Shown here piece after piece: positions 52,701 through 62,144 of a stretch of DNA of 64,000 bases (its first letter is position 1; the number at the start of each line of letters is the position of its first letter). Below the pieces are notes generated by a model. It saw only the letters and a program-made list of their open reading frames with translations. It did not search any database and was not told the origin of the DNA. Source of the DNA: Aptenodytes patagonicus. Its lineage: Eukaryota > Chordata > Aves > Sphenisciformes > Spheniscidae. The stretch is taken from NCBI RefSeq assembly GCF_965638725.1, contig NC_134951.1:5975618-6039617 (forward strand), in the 5' to 3' direction. The position numbers were made by a program, and so were the translations under genes.

Positions 52701-55700
52701 GCTGATTAGCAATATTAATTTACTAGTTTAGACATTACCTTAAATGCCTTTTTCTTTTACCCAGGTAAAGAAATCAATCTCTTGTACAGTAATTTTTAGG
52801 GATCACAAACATACCTTTGCACTGGGCCAACTAGCACTCTACCAAACAAATCCCATGTACAATTTTGGAGTTAGCCAGAACACGCTGGATGTGACAACCT
52901 TTATTTGAGGGGGAAGAGAACTCTTCTATAAGGACATGTAGCTGTGATGTTCCAGGTAGCTTCACACGCAGAGAACACATCCAGACACATGAAATTTGCT
53001 GGTATAGCGAATAAATACTTCAATAATTGGGTCTTGCATTTTCCAGACACTCAATCTTCAACTAGTAGACTGGTCATGAAGTGGGGAAGGATGGATCGCA
53101 TTAATGACATGAGTTTGGAACTCTTCTCTTTTCTATTGAATTCTCATTTGTCCCTAGCTTTCCTCCCTTCATAGTCACTCTTCATAGTCACTACACAGAC
53201 ATGTTTTCCCTTCAGTCTTTCAGGATGTCCATGTGATGATATTTGTTGGATTTGGTTTCCTGATGACCTTTCTGAAGAAATATGGATTCAGCAGTGTTGG
53301 TATCAACATGCTCATTGCTGCCTTCGGTCTACAGTGGGGAACCCTGATGCAAGGATTTTGGCACATGGAAAGAGGGAAAATTCATGTTGATATCAAAAGG
53401 TACATGTGAATTTACCAAAACTGACATTTCTATCCCTTAAGATATCAGCAGAAGCCATAAACTACAACATCTGTGGGATCAGACTTCTAAGTTCACTGAA
53501 ATTTGATTGAGCCTTACTGTCCACCTCTCAACATTCATCTGCCCTTCACCTCTAAAGGGGCAACACCTGGTGCACTGGGCCAAGGGAACCAAAGGGTGGG
53601 ATGAAATTTGAGGTGCTATGTTACATGTGGGCCACAGGTGATGTAGAGTGACTGCTTTGAATCTCTGGAGCTGTGGAAGCTGGAAGATTTCCAGCAGTAG
53701 CACACCACCTCCTGCATCCAGCAGGCATGAAAGGGTCTGTCCTTCCATGACATGAGGGGTCACAGAAGAAATGCTGGAACAGTGTGTCTATCCACTCATG
53801 AGGTTTTCTCCTACATCTCAAGAAATTATTTGCATGAGCACCATACTGCAGTAGGTTTGGGACCCCAATCATAGAATAAAAGACCTCATGAGCAATGTCT
53901 CTAGACATTTTTAATCCCGCTCCCATTCATCTGTCCTGCTTCTACCAAGGTCTCACAGTGTTTTCTACAGCTGCAGTTCTGTTTTCTGAGATAACTTGTA
54001 GACAATTTTGAAAGGAACAACATCGTAACGTTACTGAGGGAGAAGCAGAAATAATTTAAGTAGCTCCTTAATGCTTACAGACAGGCAGAGGACCTGTAGA
54101 GGACCCATAAGTTAGTGCCCCTCTGTGCTGCAAGTTTTTGACCAATTTGTGTTTTTATATATCTTTGCCATTCCCCATAACCTGCTAATGCTGGTCCTTC
54201 CTGACAGGTAGTGAAAATATGATGCACAGTGATAGAAAGGCATGCAAGGCTTTTGAAATGAGATAAACCATCTGACCAAAGCTAAGAGCTCCCTGTCATC
54301 TTTGGAGTTCAAGTGACAGTCAGAGCTGGAAATATCCCTGCACATCCGTAATACACATCTCATCTGACCTTTCACTGTAATTTCAACCAGCTAAGCACAT
54401 ATATGGTATAAGCAGGATGTAACCTTCCCACACTTTTTCCTCAGTAGCTGGTAAGATCCCTACAAAACCCATCTGGAAAGGTTTGATTTAATTTTCATCC
54501 ACAAAGACGATCTTGATAATTTTATATCTGAAGAGTTAAAGCTTTATCATTTTAATGATATGACAGGTTTGATATTACAGCCTTATTTCAGGTCTCTTTA
54601 AACTGATTTTCTTTTTTTCCTGTGTTTTTGTTTTGCTTTGTTTTTACTCATTTTCTTAACTTCAGCATGATAAATGCAGACTTCAGTACAGCAACTGCTT
54701 TGATTTCATTTGGAGCAGTCCTGGGGAAAACAAGTCCTGTTCAGATGCTGATCTTAACAATTCTGGAGATCACAATCTTCGCATGCAATGAACATCTAGT
54801 TACAAAAACACTTCAGGTACAACTATTTAGCAATAACTGTTTTCTGTTTATAACAAATGCTTTCACTTTGTAATACTTCCAGTTTACGTATTCTAGGTTC
54901 TAGTTTCTACCATAGAAAATAAACCATTAAAGTCATCCACACTTCTCCTTCATCAAATCCTCATCTTTATGCTGTGTAAAACCTGTGGCATTATTTTGGG
55001 TCCCTATTACAGGCCACAGATGTTGGAGCCTCAATGACTATCCATGTTTTTGGAGCTTATTTTGGTTTGGCCGTAACCCTAGTTTTGTATCGTCCTGGTT
55101 TGAAAAACAAACATGAAAATGAAGAATCTACCTATCATTCAGACATATTTGCCATGATTGGTAAGTGAAGCAATAGTGAGTTGTTCATCAGTTGTTCATC
55201 CCTCTTTCATCCCTATGGTTTAATGATTGCCTATTATTACGCTGCATCCATTTTCTTAAGTACACTCCTAGAGGTGTACTCTTTTTTGTCTGACGCGTGC
55301 ACAATGTTTTCAGTGACACACATATTCTTACAGTTTTTCCTTGGTTAAAAAAAGGAAAGATCAAATTAAAGATGCATTTTCACTGTGCATTAGTGGTGAC
55401 TCCCTTTTTCTTATATCTTCTGTTATAAGCAGCATTTCCATAGAAATTGGCCATAATTAAAAGTATTGAGCTGTGCGTGTCCCGCTAATGAATGTTAGAA
55501 ACCATACATCTATCTGTCCATGAGATCAATTAATAGATCAATTTGCCAGCTAAAACGATCAGTTATATCAATAGATGATAAAGGATTTGCATGTGAACTG
55601 TCTTGCTAAAGCATCCTATCCTGGTATGGTTTTCACAGTGGTGAGCTCTGGCAGTGAGTGGGGCATGACGAGAGGTCACAATGTGTTAAAATCTTCCAGT

Positions 55701-58700
55701 AAGATTTGGCAGAGACCATGAGTCAAAATCCCAGCTGCCAATGTCAAAAGCTTCTGCATAATCTATTATTTCTTCCAGCATTTTGGCTATTTCATGTTTC
55801 TTACTGATCATCTTCCTCATTTCTTGTAGCTAGTTCTGTTATGTAGGATCTTTCACATTGAAATATCCCTTGTGACTGAATAGTCTTTGTTTCATTTTGA
55901 CTTATATTCATCCAGGTACCCTGTTCCTTTGGCTTTTTTGGCCCAGTTTTAACTCTGCCATTGCATCTGAACCAATTTACCAGACTAACGCAATTGTCAA
56001 CACTTACTATTCCTTGGCTGCATGTACTGTCGTAACATTTGCCCTCTCCAGCCTGGTGGATCAAAGAGGCAAATTCAGTATGGTAAGAATCACATTGCAA
56101 CCTCTGTTAAATCGAGTCACCCCTCTATAATAGGGATGATTAGGCAGATTCCCAATGTCTGTGAGCTGTCTGGAGCCTTTGCTCATACTGTGGGCAAAAT
56201 CAGAGCTATTGTTCTTCTAAAAGCTATAATGTAAGATTGGGCTCTGAGGCACCCCACCCTGCTTTAGGTATGTGGTGATTCCTCAGTGGGATCACTGCAT
56301 CTGGAGAGTGAAAAGCTCTTAGACATTACAGCCATGGTCCTGCTTCCTTGTTCTCTCTTGTCACAGAACCTGCTGGACCATAGAGACATTAGTCCAACGT
56401 TCAGGTGGACTTCTGGGTCTTACTCTAAAGAAGATCCTATGTGAGTTGCCATGTTGCAATAGCCAAAAATAAGTCTCTCAAGGCAACGACCTGTTCCCTG
56501 GCAATCTCACAGTACAGCTGCACAACAGGCAAAGCCAAACCAGGTTGGGGTTGCCAGGCTGTCAACCTTTCATCTCCTTGCCCTAAAATCCAGCCCTATG
56601 TTTTCACCCACTTCTTTCAAGCAGTTGCAGTGTTTATCTAAGCCCAGCGTGAGCAGGCACAGTTCAATGAGCTCGCAGAATTTGCTGCTGTTGTAGGAGG
56701 CAGTTCGCACTGGCTCAGCCTGGCTTCTCGAGCAGTCAGATGCAGTTTGCAGTCCACTTTGCAAAAGTTGGACTTCATTAAACTGGCCCCAGTTAAACTG
56801 GCTTAGAGCAGCTTTGAACCAACACCTGAACATGTAACAGGGAACCCTGTTTTAAATTCCTGTTCATTATTCATTGGAAAAATCCCACCTGAGGAAAAAG
56901 GAAAACATCTATGTGCAAAAAAAGCCCTAAAACAAGCCTCTGTTCCACATATATCACCTCCACCTCTGTACACTCTTTGCAGGTTCTCATTCAAAATGCC
57001 ACCCTGGCAGGAGGAGTAGCAGTGGGTACCTGTGCTGACCTGTCAATCCACCCTTTTGCTGCCGTGTGCATTGGGAGCATTGCTGGAATCATCTCTGTCC
57101 TTGGGTACCACTTCCTGACTGTAGGTATTGAGGATCCACCTCTGCTCTCATTTACTTATTGCTTCATTGGCTTTACTGGAGCTCCCTTGGTTTGCTAGAA
57201 AGGGAGTTTAGAAACTGGCTGATACAGTATAGAGAGTAAGTTCTAGATAACGGTTATTTTTAAATCAGTGTGATTTAAATATATGCTTATGAGCTGACTT
57301 CAGTCCATCACCTAGCTAAAAACAGAGGAGGATCACGAAGATATTGGAGTTCATTAAAGTTGGGATTTCTGTTCAAGGAGCTGCCAGAATTTTGCTCCAA
57401 GCCCATGTTTCAGTGAAATAGGACTAATTACATTTCAGTCTTTTAAACTTTCTAAATAGGTCTGTAATCAAAAAATACTTTTGAAGTATAAAATGGAAGT
57501 GTTTCATGTGCAAAACATAGAAACAAAATATTCTGACTAAAACTGTTTAAAGTGGCATTTCGTGATGGAGAAACATTCTGGAAGAAAATACTTGACTAGC
57601 AGACTCAGAACAGGCGTGTATGTGTTACTTAGCCACCTCTTTCAACCTTTGCTGCAGTGGCTGAAAAGATTAGGAATATCAGTGGACTGTCATGTGTTTT
57701 GTACCATTATATTTATGATGGTAGCTTGGACATTTGTACGATTATACATACATACTTGTTTTTCTCTGCATATAAACAATTGCACAGTGAAGGGAAAGAT
57801 AGCAGGTTTTATAGCTAAACTTTGCATACGTGAAATAAGTTCAATTGTTTCTTGTACTTCTGCACTACTTTCTTTTGCATATCATTCTAGAGATAATGGA
57901 AGACTATAAACTCACTATAAACTTCCTATTTCCCCTCATTTCAGCCTTTGTTGGCATCCAAGCTGAATATTCAAGACACTTGTGGAGTTCATAATTTACA
58001 TGGTTTACCTGGAATATTGGGAGGTATCGCTGGCATCGTAGTAACTGCGGTAAAAGAGGAAGCTAGGTGAGTTGTAGAGAGAAGAGAGAAAGGAGTTTAT
58101 TGATTTTGAAGGTCTCTCCTGATTTCCCACCTTCCTTGGATCTAATTATGATTTTTTTTTCAGAAAATGCATCTTTGATTTGATGTCAAACATCGTGTTC
58201 TGGTTTAAATAGGACTCTTCTTGACATCCTGCCTTTAACACACTGTTTATATGCCAAGCTTGTTCAAACTAAAAGCTCAAGTAAAAATAAATAAATAAAA
58301 AAACAGCATAAAAAACAGCATACAGAACCAGTCAAACATAGAAGAATCTTTATTATGATTCTACAATTACACTGCTGGTAACTGTAAGATTTCCAAGAAA
58401 ATTGGCAAAATGGGCTATTTGACGATCTTAAAAGACTCCAAGAAGATGAAATGCTGGTCTTCTTAACAAAGGGGAGCATTCTCCAAAAGCTTACAAGATA
58501 CTAATAACCTTTTCAAAGAACTTGTTTTCATCTGTAGCCTAAAACAAAACTAAAATAAAATCATGATTTCTGTCTTGTACACAGCAATGGCAGGGTATTT
58601 TCCTATGAGCCATCTTGTCCAGCAGAGAGCAAGTACAATGTTGTAAGACCAATTATCAGTCTCAAAGTGTAACAATTTTTTGATTGTCAATGGTTTGTTT

Positions 58701-61115
58701 TTCTGCCCTTTTCAGGCAAGGCATCCGCTTGACTCCTGGCATGCAGGCTGCTGCCCTGGGCAGTACAATTGCAATTGCACTGGCGGGCGGAGCATTGACA
58801 GGTCAGTATGATGCATATAGCAACCGAAATATATGTGAATTTCGAGGTTTACCCATGGAGAACTTCAATGTATCGACAATTTCATGTGAATAATACAAAA
58901 TAGAAAAATAGAAATAATGCATGATGGCACACTGCCAGAAACTTAAATATGGACAAGCAGTTTTCCAATAATTTTGTCTTCAAATGAAGCCTAGATATCT
59001 TACTGAATACATGCTGCAAAGACACTGCATTGTATATATAGGAATAGTAAGACGTTGTCATGGTTTAATCTCAGTTGGCAACTAAGCCCCACCCAGCCGC
59101 TCGCTCACTCCCCCCCTGGTGGGATGGGGGAGAGAATCGGAAGGGGAAAAGTGAGAAAACTCATGGGTTGAGATAAAGACAGTTTAATAGGGAAAGCAAA
59201 AGCCGCGCACGCAAGCAAAGCAAAACAAGGAATCCATTCACTGCTTCCCATGGGCAGGCAGGTGTTCAGCCATCTCCAGGAAAGCAGGGCTCCATCACGC
59301 GTAACGGTGACTTGGGAAGACAAACACCATCACTCCAAACGTCCCCCCCTTCCTTCTTCTTCCCCCAGCTTTATATACTGAGCATGACATCCCATGGTAT
59401 GGAATGTCCCTTTGGCCAGTTGGGGTCAGCTGTCCTGGCTGTGCCCCCTCCCAGCTTCTTGTGCACCTCCAGCCTTCTCAGTCGGTAGAGCATGGGAAGC
59501 TGAAAAGTCCTTGACTAGTGTAAGCACTACTTAGCAACAACTAAAACATCGGTGTGTTATCAACATTGTTCTCACCCTAAATCCAAAACACAGCACTGTA
59601 CCAGCTACTAGGAAGGAAATTAACTCTATCCCTGCTGAAACCAGGACAGACGTTGTTCTGGATGGAATTCTTCTCTAGATTCAGACACTTAAAATTCTGA
59701 ACAGTAACTAGTTTGAGATTAAGACATATTCATTTAGGTGTCACATGTTTCCATGTGATTGTGGATACTTTCCAAACTAAAATTCAGGCTGAAATAGAAA
59801 ATTCCAGTCCAAAATCTGGGAAAGGTTCGAGCAATTAAAAACAAGTTCTTATTTGTGTTGACATGAAGAAACCTGCATCACCTCTCATGAGTGACCTGAT
59901 GTCCCAAGATGGTTGGGCATTTCTGTAGACTAGGAAACGAGTCAGAAAACTCAGATGACTCCCCAGGGCATATCTGAGGAACATTTATTTGGGCATCTTG
60001 TCCATTTTTTAACCTCTGATGCTGTTTTTCCTGCAGGTGGTATTCTAAAGCTGCCCTTCTTGGGACAAGCACCTGACCAGAACTGCTTTGATGACTCTGT
60101 TTATTGGGAGGTAAGATACAACCTCCCTTTATTTTCATTATGTTGGAAGAGGTACGGCACACTGCAGTCCTGCTCTCCTGGGGTTTGTGGTTTGCACACG
60201 AGTCAGCTTTCAAAAATGTTGCTCTGCCTCAGGCTGTGAATTTATCAAGGCCACCTTCAGGATCTTTTTTGGACTTGCTAGCTAGTCATGCCATTTACAT
60301 TGGACTAACTGTGAACAAAAAGCAGAAATAGAGCCAACAAATTGAGACCTCAGTGGAGCTATTTATCTCTCTTTTAAGTGCTCGCTGTGTCAGGTATCCT
60401 CTTCCTTCTCGTAGTTTAGACATGATATTTGCATTTTTGGCTAAATGGTGCAGCTTTTCTAGCGTCACCTAGAATTTCATACTGAATGAAATTTAAAGCA
60501 CTTCTTCAGTATTCGTAGGGTGAGTCTCCCTTAGGCTGAGCAGAAGCTCTTCTGCTTCCTGTTTGAATGATCTGACCACTGAGGTTGTCGGAAGAAGACG
60601 GGCCTCCTGGCACTATTGTTTTATGCATGAAGACACAAACAATGGGGCTGAGAAACAAGTACGTCTGAAATAGCCCTGCTAGGGTCCCTTTGCACTAATG
60701 AAGGGATGGCTCTAGATTGCAGTTCATTCGAATCCTTCCAGATCTATGTTAGGTTACATGAATTAAAACCTTGAAAGTCTCTATATTCTCTATATTCCCC
60801 ACTGATAATGAAAGACCTTTCATCGCCTGCCTCAGATGTAGAGCTCTATACCATAGAGACCTAGATTTGATCAGTTGAGTCCCACATACATCTCTGAGTT
60901 GGATGCCTACAATCAAGTGCAGAGCAGAAACTCAGACATACCCTTCCTCTTGGCTAACCTAAGAAGCTCCCTGTACTGTTTGTAGGCTTTCTGCATCTCC
61001 CTTCATTACACTGATGACAGATTCTTAATTTAGGCAATCTGTATTTTATCCTTTATGCCAGGACAAACTCAAAAAGGCACGACAAGAAGAAATACATGAT
61101 ATACATTCCTTGTAA
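46649..61115 (+). CDS. RHAG: Rh-associated glycoprotein (RHAG), ammonium/gas channel of red cells
   Basis: Nine exons give 394 codons in perfect phase: 46649-46760, 53216-53399, 54666-54816, 55013-55160, 55916-56082, 56983-57120, 57945-58066, 58716-58801, 60037-60110. A tenth at 61062-61115 would give 411 residues, close to the 409 of human RHAG. It is a 12-helix Amt/Rh membrane protein that forms trimers in the red-cell membrane and conducts ammonia. Visible signatures are [15 protein letters not shown] (40-54), [12 protein letters not shown] (112-123) with a Phe gate residue, [16 protein letters not shown] (Asp152, pore His160), WPSFNSAIA (Phe210), [12 protein letters not shown] and the second pore His in [11 protein letters not shown] (His316). 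Exon 9 is 74 bp, as in RHD. The first extracellular loop is about 15 residues shorter than in human and lacks the N-glycosylation site. The start has a good Kozak context (A at -3). Neighbour order with CRISP2 matches mammals. Confidence 0.94.
50185..50433 (+). repeat. 249-bp direct repeat, copy 1 (RHAG intron 1)
   Basis: Matches 51422-51670 in the same orientation, with about five mismatches by eye. The ends are not LTR-like, and no coding signal is seen. Confidence 0.9.
51422..51670 (+). repeat. 249-bp direct repeat, copy 2 (RHAG intron 1)
   Basis: Second copy, starting 1,237 bp after the first. The homology stops sharply at both ends, with unique sequence between the copies. This suggests a duplicative insertion or a tandem duplication followed by loss. 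Confidence 0.9.
53216..53399 (+). CDS. RHAG: RHAG exon 2
   Basis: Acceptor cccttcag, donor gtacat. Encodes [26 protein letters not shown] and LQWGTL, the best-conserved Rh block. 184 bp; exit phase 2. Confidence 0.95.
54666..54816 (+). CDS. RHAG: RHAG exon 3
   Basis: Acceptor aacttcag, donor gtacaa. Encodes [21 protein letters not shown] and the following helix. 151 bp; exit phase 0. Confidence 0.95.
55013..55160 (+). CDS. RHAG: RHAG exon 4
   Basis: Acceptor ctattacag, donor gtaagt. Holds the conserved Asp152 and pore His160 (DVGASMTIH) and the intracellular HENEEST stretch. 148 bp; exit phase 1. Confidence 0.95.
55916..56082 (+). CDS. RHAG: RHAG exon 5
   Basis: Acceptor attcatccag, donor gtaaga. 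Encodes [11 protein letters not shown] (gate Phe210), [12 protein letters not shown] and [10 protein letters not shown]. 167 bp; exit phase 0. Confidence 0.95.
56983..57120 (+). CDS. RHAG: RHAG exon 6
   Basis: Acceptor ctctttgcag, donor gtaggt. Encodes [21 protein letters not shown] and a following helix. 138 bp; phase 0 at both ends. Confidence 0.95.
57945..58066 (+). CDS. RHAG: RHAG exon 7
   Basis: Acceptor ctcatttcag, donor gtgagt. Contains [13 protein letters not shown], with the second pore histidine (His316). 122 bp; exit phase 2. Confidence 0.95.
58716..58801 (+). CDS. RHAG: RHAG exon 8
   Basis: Acceptor cccttttcag, donor gtcagt. Encodes [20 protein letters not shown], the start of the last helix. 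86 bp; exit phase 1. Confidence 0.93.
59051..59055. repeat. Left target-site duplication (gacgt) of solo LTR
   Basis: Repeated exactly at 59649-59653 on the other side of the LTR. Confidence 0.9.
59056..59648 (-). mobile_element. Solo ERV LTR in RHAG intron 8 (antisense)
   Basis: 593 bp from tgtcatgg to ccaggaca on the + strand, flanked by gacgt on both sides, without internal sequence. It is the same family and orientation as the provirus at 61153. Its middle differs: a GC-rich stretch (about 59193-59366) replaces the AT microsatellite found in the other LTRs. This LTR is in antisense to RHAG. Confidence 0.92.
59369..59377 (-). promoter_or_regulatory. TATA box of the solo LTR
   Basis: Minus-strand tatataaag in the expected central position of the LTR. 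It would drive transcription antisense to RHAG if active. Confidence 0.4.
59649..59653. repeat. Right target-site duplication (gacgt) of solo LTR
   Basis: Exact match to 59051-59055. Confidence 0.9.
60037..60110 (+). CDS. RHAG: RHAG exon 9
   Basis: Acceptor tttcctgcag, donor gtaaga. Encodes [25 protein letters not shown]. At 74 bp it equals the exon 9 length known for RHD. Exit phase 0. Confidence 0.94.
61062..61115 (+). CDS. RHAG: RHAG terminal exon 10 (candidate)
   Basis: Acceptor cctttatgccag, then 17 hydrophilic codons ([10 protein letters not shown]...) and a stop that overlaps AATAAA. The phase fits exon 9 and the total length fits the family. A rival is 60394-60414, after gctgtgtcag, giving six codons (VSSSFS) and a 3' UTR of about 700 nt. 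Both would use the same poly(A) signal, and the sequence alone does not decide. Confidence 0.45.
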   Translation, partial: DKLKKARQEEIHDIHSL

Positions 61116-61120
61116 ATAAA
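61115..61120 (+). terminator. RHAG polyadenylation signal
   Basis: AATAAA with a GT-rich stretch (tgttgtg) just downstream. The provirus LTR begins 33 bp after it. Confidence 0.6.
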
Positions 61121-61152
61121 ATGTTGTGAACGCAAAATATTTTATTAGTTTT

Positions 61153-61695
61153 TGTCGTGGTTTAACTTCAGTCGGCAACTAAGCACCACGCAGCCGCTCG
61201 CTCACTCCCCCCCACCCGGTGGGATGGGGGAGAGAATTGGAAGAGCACAAGCTAGAAAAACTCGTGGGTTGAGATAAAAACAGTTTAATAATTGAAATAA
61301 AATGATAATAATAATAATATGATAATAATAATAATAATACACAAAGCAAGTGATGCACAGTACAATTGCTCACCACCCGCCGACCGATGCCCAGCCAGTC
61401 CCCGAGCAGTGGCCCCCCCGGCCAGCTTTCCCCAGTTTATGTACTGAGCATGACGTTACATGGTATGGAATGTCCCTTTGGCCAGTTTGGCTGTGCCCCC
61501 TCCCAGCTTCTTGTGCACCTTCAGCCTTCTCAGTCGGTAGAACATGGGAAGCTGAAAAGTCCTTGGCTAGTGTAAGCATTACCTAGCAACAACTAAAACA
61601 TCGGTGCGTTATCAACTTTGTTCTCATCCTAAATCCAAAACACTGTACCAGCTACTAGAAAAGAAATTAACTCTATCCCTGCCGAAACCAGGACA
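61153..61695 (-). repeat. 3' LTR of the provirus
   Basis: Runs from tgtcgtgg to ccaggaca on the + strand, with an aataat/gataat microsatellite at about 61303-61340. It is very similar to the LTR at 18540. Confidence 0.9.
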
Positions 61696-62144
61696 ATATC
61701 CACCCCTTATTCTATACCATCTGCGTCATGCTCAAGTCTCATATTTTCCAGTACATTTTCATTAATCACCACCCCTTTATATATATATATATATATATAC
61801 ACACACAGAGATATCATTCCCTTCGTCTGTGGGCCATCCCTCTAAAATGTTCGGTGAGTTCATTTAGTCCATGACTTCGGGCTCCATCTGTCATAATAAT
61901 CTTTCAGGGCAGGAAAAATGGAGATGGTATGTGGTGTTGGATTGTTCCATGTTGAAGTCAGTTCTGGTACCATCATCACTGTGCTTTGCTTGGTTTCACT
62001 GAAGTTATTCTTCATTAGTCTGGGTGATTCTTATTGTAATAACATTAGTATGGCATATAATATTATTAGTATTATTAGTATATCTGTGTATTATTAGTAT
62101 AACTATTATAACTATAATTAGTACTTAACATCACATAATTCAGA

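Noticed and set aside
54622..54873. Frame covering RHAG exon 3 and flanking intron
   Set aside because: Only 54666-54816 is coding; the rest reads through splice sites.
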